This document shows positions 1 through 7,476 of a DNA stretch of 42,449 nt, piece by piece. The DNA is from Chlamydia sp. 17-3921 (GTDB lineage Bacteria; Chlamydiota; Chlamydiia; Chlamydiales; Chlamydiaceae). Location: positions 1-42,449 of the forward strand of contig NZ_CACSHH010000006.1 of the NCBI RefSeq assembly GCF_902705545.1, in the 5' to 3' direction. The translations under genes and the position numbers were made by a program. A model generated the notes under the pieces. That model did not search any database. It was given only the letters and a program-made list of their open reading frames with translations, and was not told the DNA's origin. Positions within the stretch are counted from its first letter, which is position 1. Each line of letters begins with the position of its first letter.

Positions 1-43
1 GATAAAACTTTCTTCTATAAATTTTTTATTTTTTCTTAGAATA

Positions 44-73
44 TTGTCAGTTTGTTTTTTAAGAAAATACGAT
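44..73 (+). promoter_or_regulatory. Weak candidate sigma-66 promoter
   Basis: TTGTCA (44-49) and TACGAT (68-73) are separated by 18 bases and lie upstream of the DUF582-family gene. The first 100 bases of the window are extremely AT-rich, so a match of this quality could be chance. Nothing else is recognisable in 1-153. Confidence 0.25.
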
Positions 74-153
74 TTTATTTTTGATTAAAAAATAAAAAAA
101 ACATGTTAATGTTAATAAAAAATAATATTGTCAATAAGTATTCAAGCATTATC

Positions 154-2655
154 ATGATAAATAGCACTTCTATTTCAACGCTCTATAGAAAACTTCCTAT
201 TAATCTTCCTACATTAGTTCCTGTACAACAACCTCGACAATTGTTAGAGCAAATATTTCAATATGAAAAAACTACAATAGAACGTTTTGTTGTTTATCGA
301 TTATTGCAACTGTTAGAGCAAAAATCTGAAGAGCAGTATCGCCGTCTTCAAGAAAAATTACATAAATATGAAACTGAGCTACGAACTGTAACGAAGTTTA
401 CTCGAGCTATCCCACAACGCGAAAAACCTTTATCTTCCTCCCATTCAGCAATTTCTGCAACAGCGACAACTTCAACAGCAGGAACGTCTACTGATTCTGC
501 TTCAGAAGTTACGTACTACAACGGAGCAAAACAGAACTGGGCAAAGAACCTTGTAGCTAACATAAACTTAGTTATGATACAGATCATGGCTCAAGTGAAC
601 TCTGCTTCTCCAAATAACAAAGAAACCTTTAATACTATAAATACAGAAGTGCAACGCTTAGTTGGTTTAGGAGTACATTTTACTGAAGAGGATTTTCAAT
701 CTCTTTATAATCTTCCTGAAAAGATTTTTACCGCTATACAAAGAGCTGATACCTTCCCTGGAGGTGTAAAAGCTCAGTTTACTAATGATTTATCTGAAAA
801 ATATGGTAATGAAGATTCTTTAGTACAGACTTTTGCAGATATTCGTATAGAAGGTCTTCGAGATATTTTAGCAGAAATAAAAACTAGGCTTACTACAGAA
901 CAATTTAAAATATTTCTCGATATAGAACGCAATTTGCTTACTTTATCAGATCATATGGCAAGTTTTTCAGATACAGATCTTCAATTAATAAAAGCTACTG
1001 GAGAAAGTTTAGCTGCTTTAATCAATGAATCAGAACTATCAAGGAATAATAAGACCTTTTTCTGTGAAGACATAACTGACTTATATAAGGATCAAGTAAA
1101 TGCTCTTACCTCTTTTGATTCTGTAGTTGCTGCAAGCGTTTATGTGAACCAACACCAGGGAAGTGTATTTTCTCTTATAACAGATCTTATGGCGTCACTA
1201 ATGGGTGCTTTTGCTCCCATTGACTTAAGTACTGCCTCTGTAGATGTTAGTAGTGCTTCTATTTCTGGAGTTTTGCAAACAGTTCGAGCTATTAATGCTC
1301 GTTTTAATGAATTAACTCCTCAGCAACAAGCATTGGTAAATGATGCGGTTAATTCTTTAAAAAGCTTTAAAACTGAGGAATATTTAGGTGCTGTTTGGGC
1401 TTATTTCATAGCGTCTACAGTTATAGCAATGAATGCTTCAGCAAGTATGGCAGAGGTCGGAGAAGCAATTAAAGCATCAGCAGCGGAATTAGATGGTTCG
1501 GCATTTGGCTTAGCTGCAAATATGAAAAAAACAATGGAAAACATTGTTACAGCAAACGGTCAATTTAAAGTCTCAGGATCTACGGATACATACACTATTT
1601 ATAAGCAAATTCCAAAGGGAGTAGAACTTAATCAAATTTTGTTAAATTATGGAAACGTTGGATTTTTGCCAAATATCACTAAAGCAGCGCAAAATAATGC
1701 AGAAACTTCTGCTCGAGCTTATTTTGCATATAAAGCTTTAGCAGCTGTAGAGTCTGAAAAACTTCTTTCTAAAGTTGAAGAATTACAAAATGAGCAACGA
1801 CAGTTTAACTCATTGAAAAAGGATGTTTATGCTCAACAGCTTGTTGCTCAAGCTAGTGAAGTGCGTGCTATGCCCCTTCCTTCAGCTGTTGCTTCAGTAC
1901 TTATAGATCGCTATATGCCAAAAGAAGTCGAATTTTTGAATAGTATTTATGGAGAACTCTATTACAGTAATTTTGGTTCTACAATTGGCAATGCTATGAT
2001 TGAGGCTATAGCCCAGTATGTTAATGGAGCTACCTATTTTAATTTTGCAAGTTACGTAGGACAACAACCAGCAGTTGGTGCCGGAGGTAAAGATACTTTT
2101 CCTGGATCTAAGGATAGTGCTCAAGCGAAATTAGATAGAGAAAGAGAACAAGCAGCTTTATATTTAACTGCGACAAGAAAAGCTATTAAAGTACTTCAAG
2201 AACAGAGAGCTAAAACTCTTGCTGATAATAAAATTACCAATGAGCAACGTTCTAAAATTTTAGATTCCTTACAATTGTATCAAGACAATTTAAATACAAT
2301 ATCAGGTTCTTTGGTGCTTTTACAAAACTATTTAGCGCCTCTAGAAATAGAATCCGGAACTATTGCTGGAACTTTTGTTGTTAAGAATGGACAAGATCAA
2401 TGGCAATCGCGACTAGAAACATTAGAAGATGCTTTGGTTTCCGGTTTAGTCGGAAATGCTATTAATGGAGGAATGTTCGTATTACAAGCAACAGTGCAGG
2501 CTGATCAGCAAGGATTCGCAGATTTGGGTCAAAATTTCCAACTAGAGTTGCAGATGCATCTAACTTCTATGCAACAGGAGTGGACTGTTGTTGCGACGTC
2601 TTTGCAAGTCCTTAATCAAATGTATCTGAGTTTAGCACGAAGTCTTGTAGGTTAG
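154..2655 (+). CDS. DUF582-family protein, probable type III secreted effector
   Basis: About 833 residues, alanine/glutamine-rich and mostly helical in character, with no signal peptide or membrane segment. The first 90 residues are charged and helical. Next comes a Ser/Thr/Ala-rich low-complexity stretch, then a long body. The C-terminus (MQQEWTVVATSLQVLNQMY followed by LSLARS) matches what I remember of the C-terminal DUF582 domain shared by C. trachomatis CT619, CT620, CT621, CT711 and CT712. Members of that family are reported type III substrates, and the domain was reported to bind host ESCRT-associated proteins. The ATG at 154 is chosen because the protein from there starts like family members. 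In-frame ATGs at 103 and 109 would add 15-17 residues, and no start has a good Shine-Dalgarno. The gene sits next to the CT652.1/lptB region, not in the CT619-CT622 cluster. Family assignment is from memory of motifs; which paralogue it is cannot be said. Confidence 0.75.
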   Translation: MINSTSISTLYRKLPINLPTLVPVQQPRQLLEQIFQYEKTTIERFVVYRLLQLLEQKSEEQYRRLQEKLHKYETELRTVTKFTRAIPQREKPLSSSHSAISATATTSTAGTSTDSASEVTYYNGAKQNWAKNLVANINLVMIQIMAQVNSASPNNKETFNTINTEVQRLVGLGVHFTEEDFQSLYNLPEKIFTAIQRADTFPGGVKAQFTNDLSEKYGNEDSLVQTFADIRIEGLRDILAEIKTRLTTEQFKIFLDIERNLLTLSDHMASFSDTDLQLIKATGESLAALINESELSRNNKTFFCEDITDLYKDQVNALTSFDSVVAASVYVNQHQGSVFSLITDLMASLMGAFAPIDLSTASVDVSSASISGVLQTVRAINARFNELTPQQQALVNDAVNSLKSFKTEEYLGAVWAYFIASTVIAMNASASMAEVGEAIKASAAELDGSAFGLAANMKKTMENIVTANGQFKVSGSTDTYTIYKQIPKGVELNQILLNYGNVGFLPNITKAAQNNAETSARAYFAYKALAAVESEKLLSKVEELQNEQRQFNSLKKDVYAQQLVAQASEVRAMPLPSAVASVLIDRYMPKEVEFLNSIYGELYYSNFGSTIGNAMIEAIAQYVNGATYFNFASYVGQQPAVGAGGKDTFPGSKDSAQAKLDREREQAALYLTATRKAIKVLQEQRAKTLADNKITNEQRSKILDSLQLYQDNLNTISGSLVLLQNYLAPLEIESGTIAGTFVVKNGQDQWQSRLETLEDALVSGLVGNAINGGMFVLQATVQADQQGFADLGQNFQLELQMHLTSMQQEWTVVATSLQVLNQMYLSLARSLVG

Positions 2656-2708
2656 TTTCTTTTTTTTTTGAGTTTTCAGACAATAAAAATTTTTGAAAAT
2701 CGAAAAAA

Positions 2709-2726
2709 TTGGCATAATTTTTGCTT
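2709..2726 (+). promoter_or_regulatory. Sigma-54 (RpoN) type -24/-12 promoter
   Basis: TTGGCAT-N-TTGCT: the GG of the -24 element is at 2711-2712 and the GC of the -12 element at 2723-2724, exactly 10 bases apart as RpoN promoters require. Transcription would start near 2736, about 25 bases before the ATG at 2761. I recall the C. trachomatis orthologue CT652.1 being reported as a sigma-54 target. A perfect 8-bp dyad CTTTTCTT/AAGAAAAG (2727-2743) overlaps the predicted start point. Confidence 0.75.
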
Positions 2727-2760
2727 CTTTTCTTTAAGAAAAGTTTCTTGGAGAATTTCT

Positions 2761-2940
2761 ATGCATCCTTCGCCTCAAATACAACAGCAACTGGCCCGTT
2801 TAGAGTTTATTAACGATCAACTACGTACAGAATTAGAATATGTTAATGAACTTCTATGTACTTTAGGCTTTCCAGAAGGGGTTTCTACAATAAAGGCAAT
2901 AGCACAAGAAGTTCTTTCTGATGAAGATTTTATAGATTAA
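2761..2940 (+). CDS. Small conserved chlamydial protein (CT652.1-like)
   Basis: A 59-residue hydrophilic, acidic protein whose first half (PQIQQQLARLEFINDQLRTE, then LEYVNELL) looks like a short amphipathic helix or coiled coil, ending in an acidic tail. An upstream TTG would extend the frame into the promoter. The ATG at 2761 has GGAG seven bases upstream and is the better start. Its size and its position next to lptB match C. trachomatis CT652.1. Function is unknown. The sigma-54 type promoter in front suggests co-regulation with the TPR gene at 35582, which carries the same kind of promoter. The gene converges on lptB with only 26 bases between the stop codons. Confidence 0.8.
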   Translation: MHPSPQIQQQLARLEFINDQLRTELEYVNELLCTLGFPEGVSTIKAIAQEVLSDEDFID

Positions 2941-2966
2941 GAGACTTCTAAATCTTGAATCGAAGC

Positions 2967-3689
2967 TTAATAAGAAAAAGAATCTCCTAGGTAATGTTGT
3001 TTTACCATGGGATTGGTAATCATTTGAGATGAAGATCCTTCGAAAAAGATTTTTCCGTCAATTATTAAATAACACCTGTCTGCTATTGAAAGTAATTCTT
3101 TAGCATTGTGGTCTGTGATAAGAATTCCTATGCCTCGACTAGCTAGAATTTTTATGAGATATTTAACATTTTGAATAACTAAAGGATCCACATTCGCAAA
3201 AGGTTCGTCAAGAAGAAGAACACTTGGATTTAAGGCTAAAACACAGGCAATTTCTAATCGGCGACGTTCTCCTCCAGATAAAGTGCCTGCTTTTTTATGA
3301 AGACATGAGGATAATTGTAAATCATCAACAAGAGTGTTCAAAAGATGAGATTGTTGTTTTCTAGCTTTATAGATAATTTCAAGAATGCAAACTAGGTTTT
3401 CCTTAATGGTAAGATCTTTAAAAATCGTTGGTTCTTGAGCGAGGTAGCCTATTCCTAATCTTGCTCGATAATCCATAGTTCTTCTTGTGACATCAACGTT
3501 TTTAAAAAGAATTTTTCCTGAATCAGGTCGTATTAATCCAACAGTAAGATAAAAAGCTGTCGTTTTTCCAGCTCCATTAGGCCCTAAAAGTCCGACGACT
3601 TCTCCTGGATTCACCTGAAAAGAGATGTCATTTGTTACAGGTTTTTTATTATATTTTTTAACAAGATTGCATACAGATAGTATGGGCAT
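2967..3689 (-). CDS. lptB: LPS export ABC transporter ATP-binding protein LptB
   Basis: A 240-residue cytosolic ABC ATPase that powers extraction of lipooligosaccharide from the inner membrane with LptF/LptG. Walker A GPNGAGKTT lies at residues 36-44, the Q-loop region GYLAQEPTIFKDLTI follows, the signature is LSGGERRR, Walker B is VLLLDEPFANVDP, and the H-loop is TDHN. Length and the YLAQEPTIF block are typical of LptB (YhbG) rather than nutrient importers. It is the last gene of the kdsA - LptC-like - lptB unit and starts six bases after the preceding stop. This matches C. trachomatis CT653. The same association of Kdo synthesis with Lpt export genes is seen in E. coli (kdsC-lptC-lptA-lptB). 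Confidence 0.92.
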   Translation of the reverse strand: MPILSVCNLVKKYNKKPVTNDISFQVNPGEVVGLLGPNGAGKTTAFYLTVGLIRPDSGKILFKNVDVTRRTMDYRARLGIGYLAQEPTIFKDLTIKENLVCILEIIYKARKQQSHLLNTLVDDLQLSSCLHKKAGTLSGGERRRLEIACVLALNPSVLLLDEPFANVDPLVIQNVKYLIKILASRGIGILITDHNAKELLSIADRCYLIIDGKIFFEGSSSQMITNPMVKQHYLGDSFSY

Positions 3690-3695
3690 AGGTGT

Positions 3696-4178
3696 TTACT
3701 TTCTTAACAAAGATAAGGAAAGGGTTTTCATTCCTCCAGAAGCACTATCTTCTAAATTCGTAGATTTGTCTATTGGGTCTATACGAAACCGACAATCATA
3801 TACATTTAATAGTCCATCTCGATAATTCAAAAGGCCAGAACTACCTTGAAATTTCATGATCTTATTTAAATCTTGAGTATAAATGTCTCCAGAAATTTTA
3901 GATAAAAGTTCTCTACAGGAATAATTGGAAGGGGTTAAATAAAGCTCCATACAGGATTTATCTACTCTGCAGCTGAAAAATTGCCGCTCTTCAGAACAAA
4001 TTTGTTTATAAACTCCTAATTTCTTTATTTTTAAGAATGGAGGAGCTTCTTCAAAGTGTTTGTTTATACAGGAAATATTACAAATACGATCGACTTTGAT
4101 AATAGCGAAGACAGTGCAACAAATTATAATAAGAATTCCTAAAGAGCAAAGAAAGCCATGAAATAAAAATTTTGTCAT
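3696..4178 (-). CDS. Membrane-anchored LptC-like protein (CT654-like)
   Basis: A 160-residue protein with one N-terminal hydrophobic helix ([20 protein letters not shown]) and an extracytoplasmic remainder. This is the architecture of LptC, which hands lipopolysaccharide from LptB2FG to the periplasmic bridge. The start at 4178 gives an ATGA overlap with the kdsA stop, implying translational coupling; a GTG ten codons upstream inside kdsA is unlikely. The soluble part holds seven cysteines (for example RICNISC and DKSCMEL), which is unusual for LptC but common in cysteine-rich chlamydial envelope proteins. Sequence similarity to LptC is not obvious by eye. The call rests on topology, length and position between kdsA and lptB. 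Confidence 0.55.
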   Translation of the reverse strand: MTKFLFHGFLCSLGILIIICCTVFAIIKVDRICNISCINKHFEEAPPFLKIKKLGVYKQICSEERQFFSCRVDKSCMELYLTPSNYSCRELLSKISGDIYTQDLNKIMKFQGSSGLLNYRDGLLNVYDCRFRIDPIDKSTNLEDSASGGMKTLSLSLLRK

Positions 4179-4984
4179 ACAGAGATAAGATCCAAAGATT
4201 TCACACAAGTAAATAATTGATCCCAGATAGGTAATAAGGCTGCAAAAGTTTCAAGATCTAACATGGAAGCAGCATCACTTTTCGCTATAGCAGGTTGAGG
4301 ATGTGTTTCTATGAACAAGCCGTGTATACCTGTTGCTAAGGCGGCTCTAGTAAGTGTTGGTATGAACTCTGTTTGTCCTCCACTTTGCGTCGTAAGAGCT
4401 CCAGGAAGTTGTACTGCATGAGTCCCATCAAAGATAACAGGAAATCCAGTTTTCCTTAAAACAGCTAAGGAACGCATATCTACGATAAGATTATTATAAC
4501 CAAAGGAGCACCCTCTTTCTGTTAGCATAATTTTATCATTCCCTGTAGAAAGAATTTTATCTATAGGGCCATGCATGTCCCAAGGAGAAAGGAATTGCCC
4601 TTTTTTTAAATTTACAATTGCTCCAGTTCGTCCTGCTGCCAGAAGAAGATCTGTTTGTCTACAGAGAAAAGCAGGAATTTGTATGATATCACAAATTTCT
4701 GCGGCTTGTCGTGCTTCTTGAGAAGAGTGGACATCTGTGAGTATTTCTACTCGGAAAGAATCCTTAACTTTTGCAAGAATTTTCAATCCTTCTCGAATGC
4801 CAGGACCACGATATGAAGATAAGGAAGAGCGGTTAGCTTTGTCGTAGCTGCTTTTAAAAATCCAACGAATACGGTCTGCGTAGGGTATCAAAAGATCGTG
4901 AATTCGAGAAGCTGTTTCTAGAACTGCTTCTTCGCTCTCAATAACACAAGGACCAGCTATTAGGATCATTTTCTCTTCGAGCAT
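4175..4984 (-). CDS. kdsA: 3-deoxy-D-manno-octulosonate 8-phosphate synthase KdsA
   Basis: Condenses arabinose 5-phosphate with phosphoenolpyruvate to Kdo 8-phosphate, the precursor of the Kdo core of chlamydial LOS. It is a 269-residue TIM-barrel enzyme. Visible motifs are [83 protein letters not shown] and AKSDAASML. The Cys of GPCVIES (residue 13) is the metal ligand of class II, metal-dependent KDO8P synthases; class I enzymes such as E. coli have Asn there. Its partner ligands (H of DGTH, E of IETH, D of KSD) are present. The ATG at 4984 is chosen over the in-frame ATG at 4996: the upstream ATG contains GGAG, a Shine-Dalgarno six bases from 4984, and 269 residues is the family length. 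Confidence 0.95.
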   Translation of the reverse strand: MLEEKMILIAGPCVIESEEAVLETASRIHDLLIPYADRIRWIFKSSYDKANRSSLSSYRGPGIREGLKILAKVKDSFRVEILTDVHSSQEARQAAEICDIIQIPAFLCRQTDLLLAAGRTGAIVNLKKGQFLSPWDMHGPIDKILSTGNDKIMLTERGCSFGYNNLIVDMRSLAVLRKTGFPVIFDGTHAVQLPGALTTQSGGQTEFIPTLTRAALATGIHGLFIETHPQPAIAKSDAASMLDLETFAALLPIWDQLFTCVKSLDLISV

Positions 4985-5103
4985 GGTTTTCTCCATTTGC
5001 TACATCTAGAGGGGTACTATAGGTGTTTTTTAGAAACAAGTCTAATTTTTTAACGAGAGGAGAAAGGATAGAGAAAGAAAAAAGCTCCTTGAGGAACATT
5101 ATG

Positions 5104-5125
5104 AATTATGAGATTCATCATAATT
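5104..5125. repeat. Inverted repeat overlapping a promoter -35
   Basis: AATTATGA (5104-5111) and TCATAATT (5118-5125) form a perfect 8-bp dyad with a 6-base spacer. A second interlocking dyad, ATGAAT (5101-5106) with ATTCAT (5113-5118), uses the same region. The right arm covers the first two bases of the TTGACT -35 of the tRNA-Arg promoter. It lies between divergent kdsA and tRNA-Arg, about 120 bases from the kdsA start. Shape and place are those of an operator, but no regulator can be named. Confidence 0.5.
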
Positions 5126-5151
5126 GACTTTTTTGTAGACAGGTTTATACT
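5124..5151 (+). promoter_or_regulatory. Sigma-66 type promoter for tRNA-Arg
   Basis: TTGACT (5124-5129) and TATACT (5146-5151) with a 16-base spacer, matching five of six -35 bases and five of six -10 bases. Transcription would begin near 5158, giving a leader of about 60 bases before the mature tRNA at 5217. Seen in sequence; activity is inferred. Confidence 0.55.
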
Positions 5152-5216
5152 TGGCGGTAAAGTTTTTCCCTGTCTCATATAAGAACATGCTTTAGGTTAT
5201 AAGTTTCCTTAGATCT

Positions 5217-5289
5217 GGACCGATAGCTCAGTGGATAGAGCATTCGCCTTCTAAGCGAATGGCCGCAGGTTCGAATCCTGCTCGGTCCG
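5217..5289 (+). tRNA. tRNA-Arg (anticodon UCU)
   Basis: A 73-nt cloverleaf. The acceptor GGACCGA/TCGGTCC pairs fully, the D arm GCTC/GAGC is present, anticodon stem TTCGC/GCGAA carries loop CTTCTAA (anticodon TCT, reads AGA/AGG), and T arm GCAGG/CCTGC has loop TTCGAAT. The discriminator is G, and CCA is not encoded. It lies alone between divergent kdsA and convergent khpA, with its own promoter upstream. Confidence 0.97.
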
Positions 5290-5331
5290 AAATTTTCCCT
5301 ATATCTTTAATAATGATAGGAGAGAGAAAAG

Positions 5332-5568
5332 TTACTTTTCTTCCATAATTTCTAAGCTAACCTTAACATTGTTTCTACTCGCAACAGAAACTAATAAAGT
5401 TCGGATAGCTTTGATAGTTCGTCCCTCTTTCCCAATGATTTTTCCAATGTCAGGTTTAGCAACGTTGAGCTCGTAGATAATTGTATGCGTGCCTTGGACT
5501 TCTTTAATGTGAACTTCATCTGGACGATCGACAAGATTTTTGATTATGTAGGCTAAAAATTCTTTCAT
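5332..5568 (-). CDS. khpA: KH-domain RNA-binding protein KhpA
   Basis: A 78-residue single KH domain of the YlqC/KhpA family. The RNA-binding GxxG loop is GKEG at residues 46-49 within DIGKIIGKEGRTIKAIRTLL, preceded by a beta strand (GTHTIIYELNV) and followed by the closing helix and strand. In Firmicutes KhpA pairs with KhpB and affects RNA stability and cell length; the role in Chlamydia is not known. AGGA sits seven bases before the ATG. It ends 42 bases from the 3' end of tRNA-Arg, convergently, and lies downstream of rluD on the same strand. Size and fold leave little doubt about the family. Confidence 0.88.
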   Translation of the reverse strand: MKEFLAYIIKNLVDRPDEVHIKEVQGTHTIIYELNVAKPDIGKIIGKEGRTIKAIRTLLVSVASRNNVKVSLEIMEEK

Positions 5569-5678
5569 AAGGCAATCCTATAACTAAATTCGCGTTGTCT
5601 TTAGGAGAACGGTTAAAAAATCGAACTCAATAAATTAATTTTAATGTGTTTTTAAAAATAAAGAAACCGTTTCGCATG

Positions 5679-6653
5679 TTATTTTAAAAGTAAATCTAAG
5701 AATTTTTTATTTATAATAGTACTGTCTTGGAACTCTTTCAATATCAAGGTCTTCATATCATTGGGTGGAGCGACAGTTAGTTTAAGTGGTTTACGTGTTT
5801 CTGGGTGGATAAAATCCAAGCTATAGGCGTGCAGCTGTTGTTTGTCAAGGCCATAACCTCGGTTTGATGTAGAGGAACCGTAAACGGGATCTCCAAGGAT
5901 AGGAGTGCATAAATGCTTCATGTGCACTCGGAGTTGATGAGTCCTTCCTGTTTCTGGAGATAGAAGAGTAAGGCTTAGTTTTCCATTATAAGCGAGGACT
6001 TGGCAGTGTGTGATGGCTTCTTTCCCTTCCGTTGTTACTGAGATCTCTTTGCGATGATATTGATGGCGGGCTAAGTTAGTAGAAATGGTCGTGTTTGGAG
6101 GCTTCCCAACACAAATGGCTAGGTATGTTTTCTTTAAGAGTTTTTTAGAGAAAAGTTCACCATAAATCTTTTTTGCTTGGCGAGTTTTTGCAGTAATGAG
6201 GAGTCCTGATGTATCTTTGTCTAAACGATGAATGATTCCTGGTCTCCAAGGTTCTTCTGGAAATTCTTCTTTTATTCGTTCTCCAATTTCATACAAAAGA
6301 GCATGAACAATTGTTCCACTGTAATGTCCTGGTGCGGGATGAACAACGATACCTTGAGGCTTATTTATCACTAGGATCATGGCATCTTCATAAATCTTTT
6401 GTAAAGGAATCGCTTCAGGAGTTAGATTCAACAAATCTTCTTGTTGCTGGATATGTATAGTAACAATATCGCCTTCAAGTAAGCGAGAAGATACTTTTGT
6501 ATGAATGTTACCATTAATTAGTACCTTTTTATCTAAAATATGTTTTTGATAAAAGGCTCTGGAATATTCTGGATGAATGGTTGCTAAGTACTTATCTAGA
6601 CGCATTGAAGAAGTTTCTTCAACAGTGAAAGAATATATTGATTCAGATTTCAT
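5679..6653 (-). CDS. rluD: 23S rRNA pseudouridine synthase RluD (SfhB)
   Basis: A 324-residue RluA-family pseudouridine synthase. An N-terminal S4 RNA-binding domain (about residues 17-75: MRLDKYLATIHPEYSR ... KVLINGN) is followed by the catalytic domain. The catalytic Asp is D145 in HRLDKDTSGLL. Also visible are INKPQGIVVHPAPGH, GRTHQLRVHMKHLCTPILGD and a C-terminal LHAYSLDFIHP. In E. coli RluD modifies positions 1911, 1915 and 1917 in helix 69 of 23S rRNA and is needed for normal ribosome assembly. No Shine-Dalgarno is evident, and the start codon lies inside a small dyad (6651-6666). The gene corresponds to C. trachomatis CT658. RluC or RluA specificity cannot be excluded by eye. Confidence 0.9.
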   Translation of the reverse strand: MKSESIYSFTVEETSSMRLDKYLATIHPEYSRAFYQKHILDKKVLINGNIHTKVSSRLLEGDIVTIHIQQQEDLLNLTPEAIPLQKIYEDAMILVINKPQGIVVHPAPGHYSGTIVHALLYEIGERIKEEFPEEPWRPGIIHRLDKDTSGLLITAKTRQAKKIYGELFSKKLLKKTYLAICVGKPPNTTISTNLARHQYHRKEISVTTEGKEAITHCQVLAYNGKLSLTLLSPETGRTHQLRVHMKHLCTPILGDPVYGSSTSNRGYGLDKQQLHAYSLDFIHPETRKPLKLTVAPPNDMKTLILKEFQDSTIINKKFLDLLLK

Positions 6654-6666
6654 TACGTATGTAATG
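6651..6666 (-). promoter_or_regulatory. Dyad that includes the rluD start codon
   Basis: CATTAC (6651-6656) and GTAATG (6661-6666) with a 4-base loop. The ATG start codon of rluD (6653-6651 on the minus strand) is part of one arm. In mRNA this could form a small hairpin that hides the start codon, and no Shine-Dalgarno is present. The stem is short and mostly A-T, so the effect may be slight. Confidence 0.3.
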
Positions 6667-6753
6667 CTTTTTTCTTAGTATATTTTAGTATTGTGAAAGT
6701 TTAGGTTTTAGAAACATTTTATAAGAGTAGATTTTTCTAGAAAATAAAATATA

Positions 6754-7080
6754 TTAGTTTTTTATGGTTTCTTTCTTAAAAAGTTCTTCTAAAGATAGTA
6801 TTTGAAATTGAGAACAAGCTAAAAGAAGAATAGGAGGATTTTGAGGATATAAAAAAGTTTGTACAAGAAGGCTTTTCATATTTCTTGTTGTTTGTTGCCA
6901 TTGCTCAATAGGTAGGGGGAATGTGGGTAGCTCTTTTACTAAATAGATTGTTTGATTGTAGAGAAGAAGAAAAAGATATAGATCATTGTTGATAAATGAT
7001 GCCCACCGTTTGGGAGAACAAAGAAAATGTTTAAGTATGGTTGACTGTAGAGAAGAGGCTAGAAAATAAGTAATTTGCAT
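6754..7080 (-). CDS. Hypothetical protein, 108 residues
   Basis: I do not recognise this protein. It is leucine-, phenylalanine- and tryptophan-rich, with two hydrophobic stretches (DLYLFLLLYNQTIYLV and PPILLLACSQFQILSL) separated by a more polar segment (PIEQWQQTTRNMK). The alternating pattern looks more like buried beta strands than transmembrane helices. It starts two bases after the stop of the 96-residue gene upstream, so the two are probably co-translated, and it is followed 100 bases later by rluD. The position corresponds to the CT658.1-CT659 interval of C. trachomatis. The reading frame is supported by close packing and the absence of any competing frame. Confidence 0.6.
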   Translation of the reverse strand: MQITYFLASSLQSTILKHFLCSPKRWASFINNDLYLFLLLYNQTIYLVKELPTFPLPIEQWQQTTRNMKSLLVQTFLYPQNPPILLLACSQFQILSLEELFKKETIKN

Positions 7081-7082
7081 AA

Positions 7083-7373
7083 TTATTCTTTATAAACAGC
7101 TCGCATTTTTTTAGATGCTTTTTGAGCCCGATCCATATCTTTATGAACAGTCCCAAAGCAAGAAATTAAAATAGAGTTAAGAAAATTGTCGTACATTTCT
7201 TGGCCTTTTTCTGCTCCCATTTTTTGAATAAGGGCTTGACGCAATTGATCAAGAGTTTTCACAGGTCCTTCGAAGGTCATGTGTGTTGGTACAAGATCAT
7301 CAGGCATTTTTTGCTGAGCTTTATGTGCTGCCATAGTTTCTTTTTGTTTTGCATTGATGAAATGTGGTTCCAT
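7083..7373 (-). CDS. Conserved chlamydial hypothetical protein (CT659-like)
   Basis: A 96-residue hydrophilic protein with balanced charge and no signal peptide or membrane helix. The centre (VKTLDQLRQALIQKMGAEKG then QEMYDNFLNSILISCFG) looks like two amphipathic helices, and the C-terminus is basic (DRAQKASKKMRAVYKE). I cannot name a domain. Size and composition would suit a small chaperone or regulator, but that is a guess. It lies between the topoisomerase pair and rluD and overlaps no other convincing frame. The downstream 108-residue gene follows by two bases. Gene order makes it the probable CT659 counterpart. Confidence 0.7.
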   Translation of the reverse strand: MEPHFINAKQKETMAAHKAQQKMPDDLVPTHMTFEGPVKTLDQLRQALIQKMGAEKGQEMYDNFLNSILISCFGTVHKDMDRAQKASKKMRAVYKE

Positions 7374-7476
7374 TACTTTGATCTCTCTTGATTCGATATA
7401 AATTTATTTTACTTAGAAAAGAAATATTTTTCTATCTTCGTTAGATGTCGTGATGTTTGTAATAATCTTTAAATTA

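Noticed and set aside
2693..2718. Sigma-66 reading of the region before the 2761 gene (TTGAAA and CATAAT)
   Set aside because: The spacer is only 14 bases, whereas the same bases give a correctly spaced sigma-54 promoter.
5101..5118. ARG box upstream of tRNA-Arg
   Set aside because: The half-sites are 6 bases apart instead of 4, so I report only an unassigned dyad.
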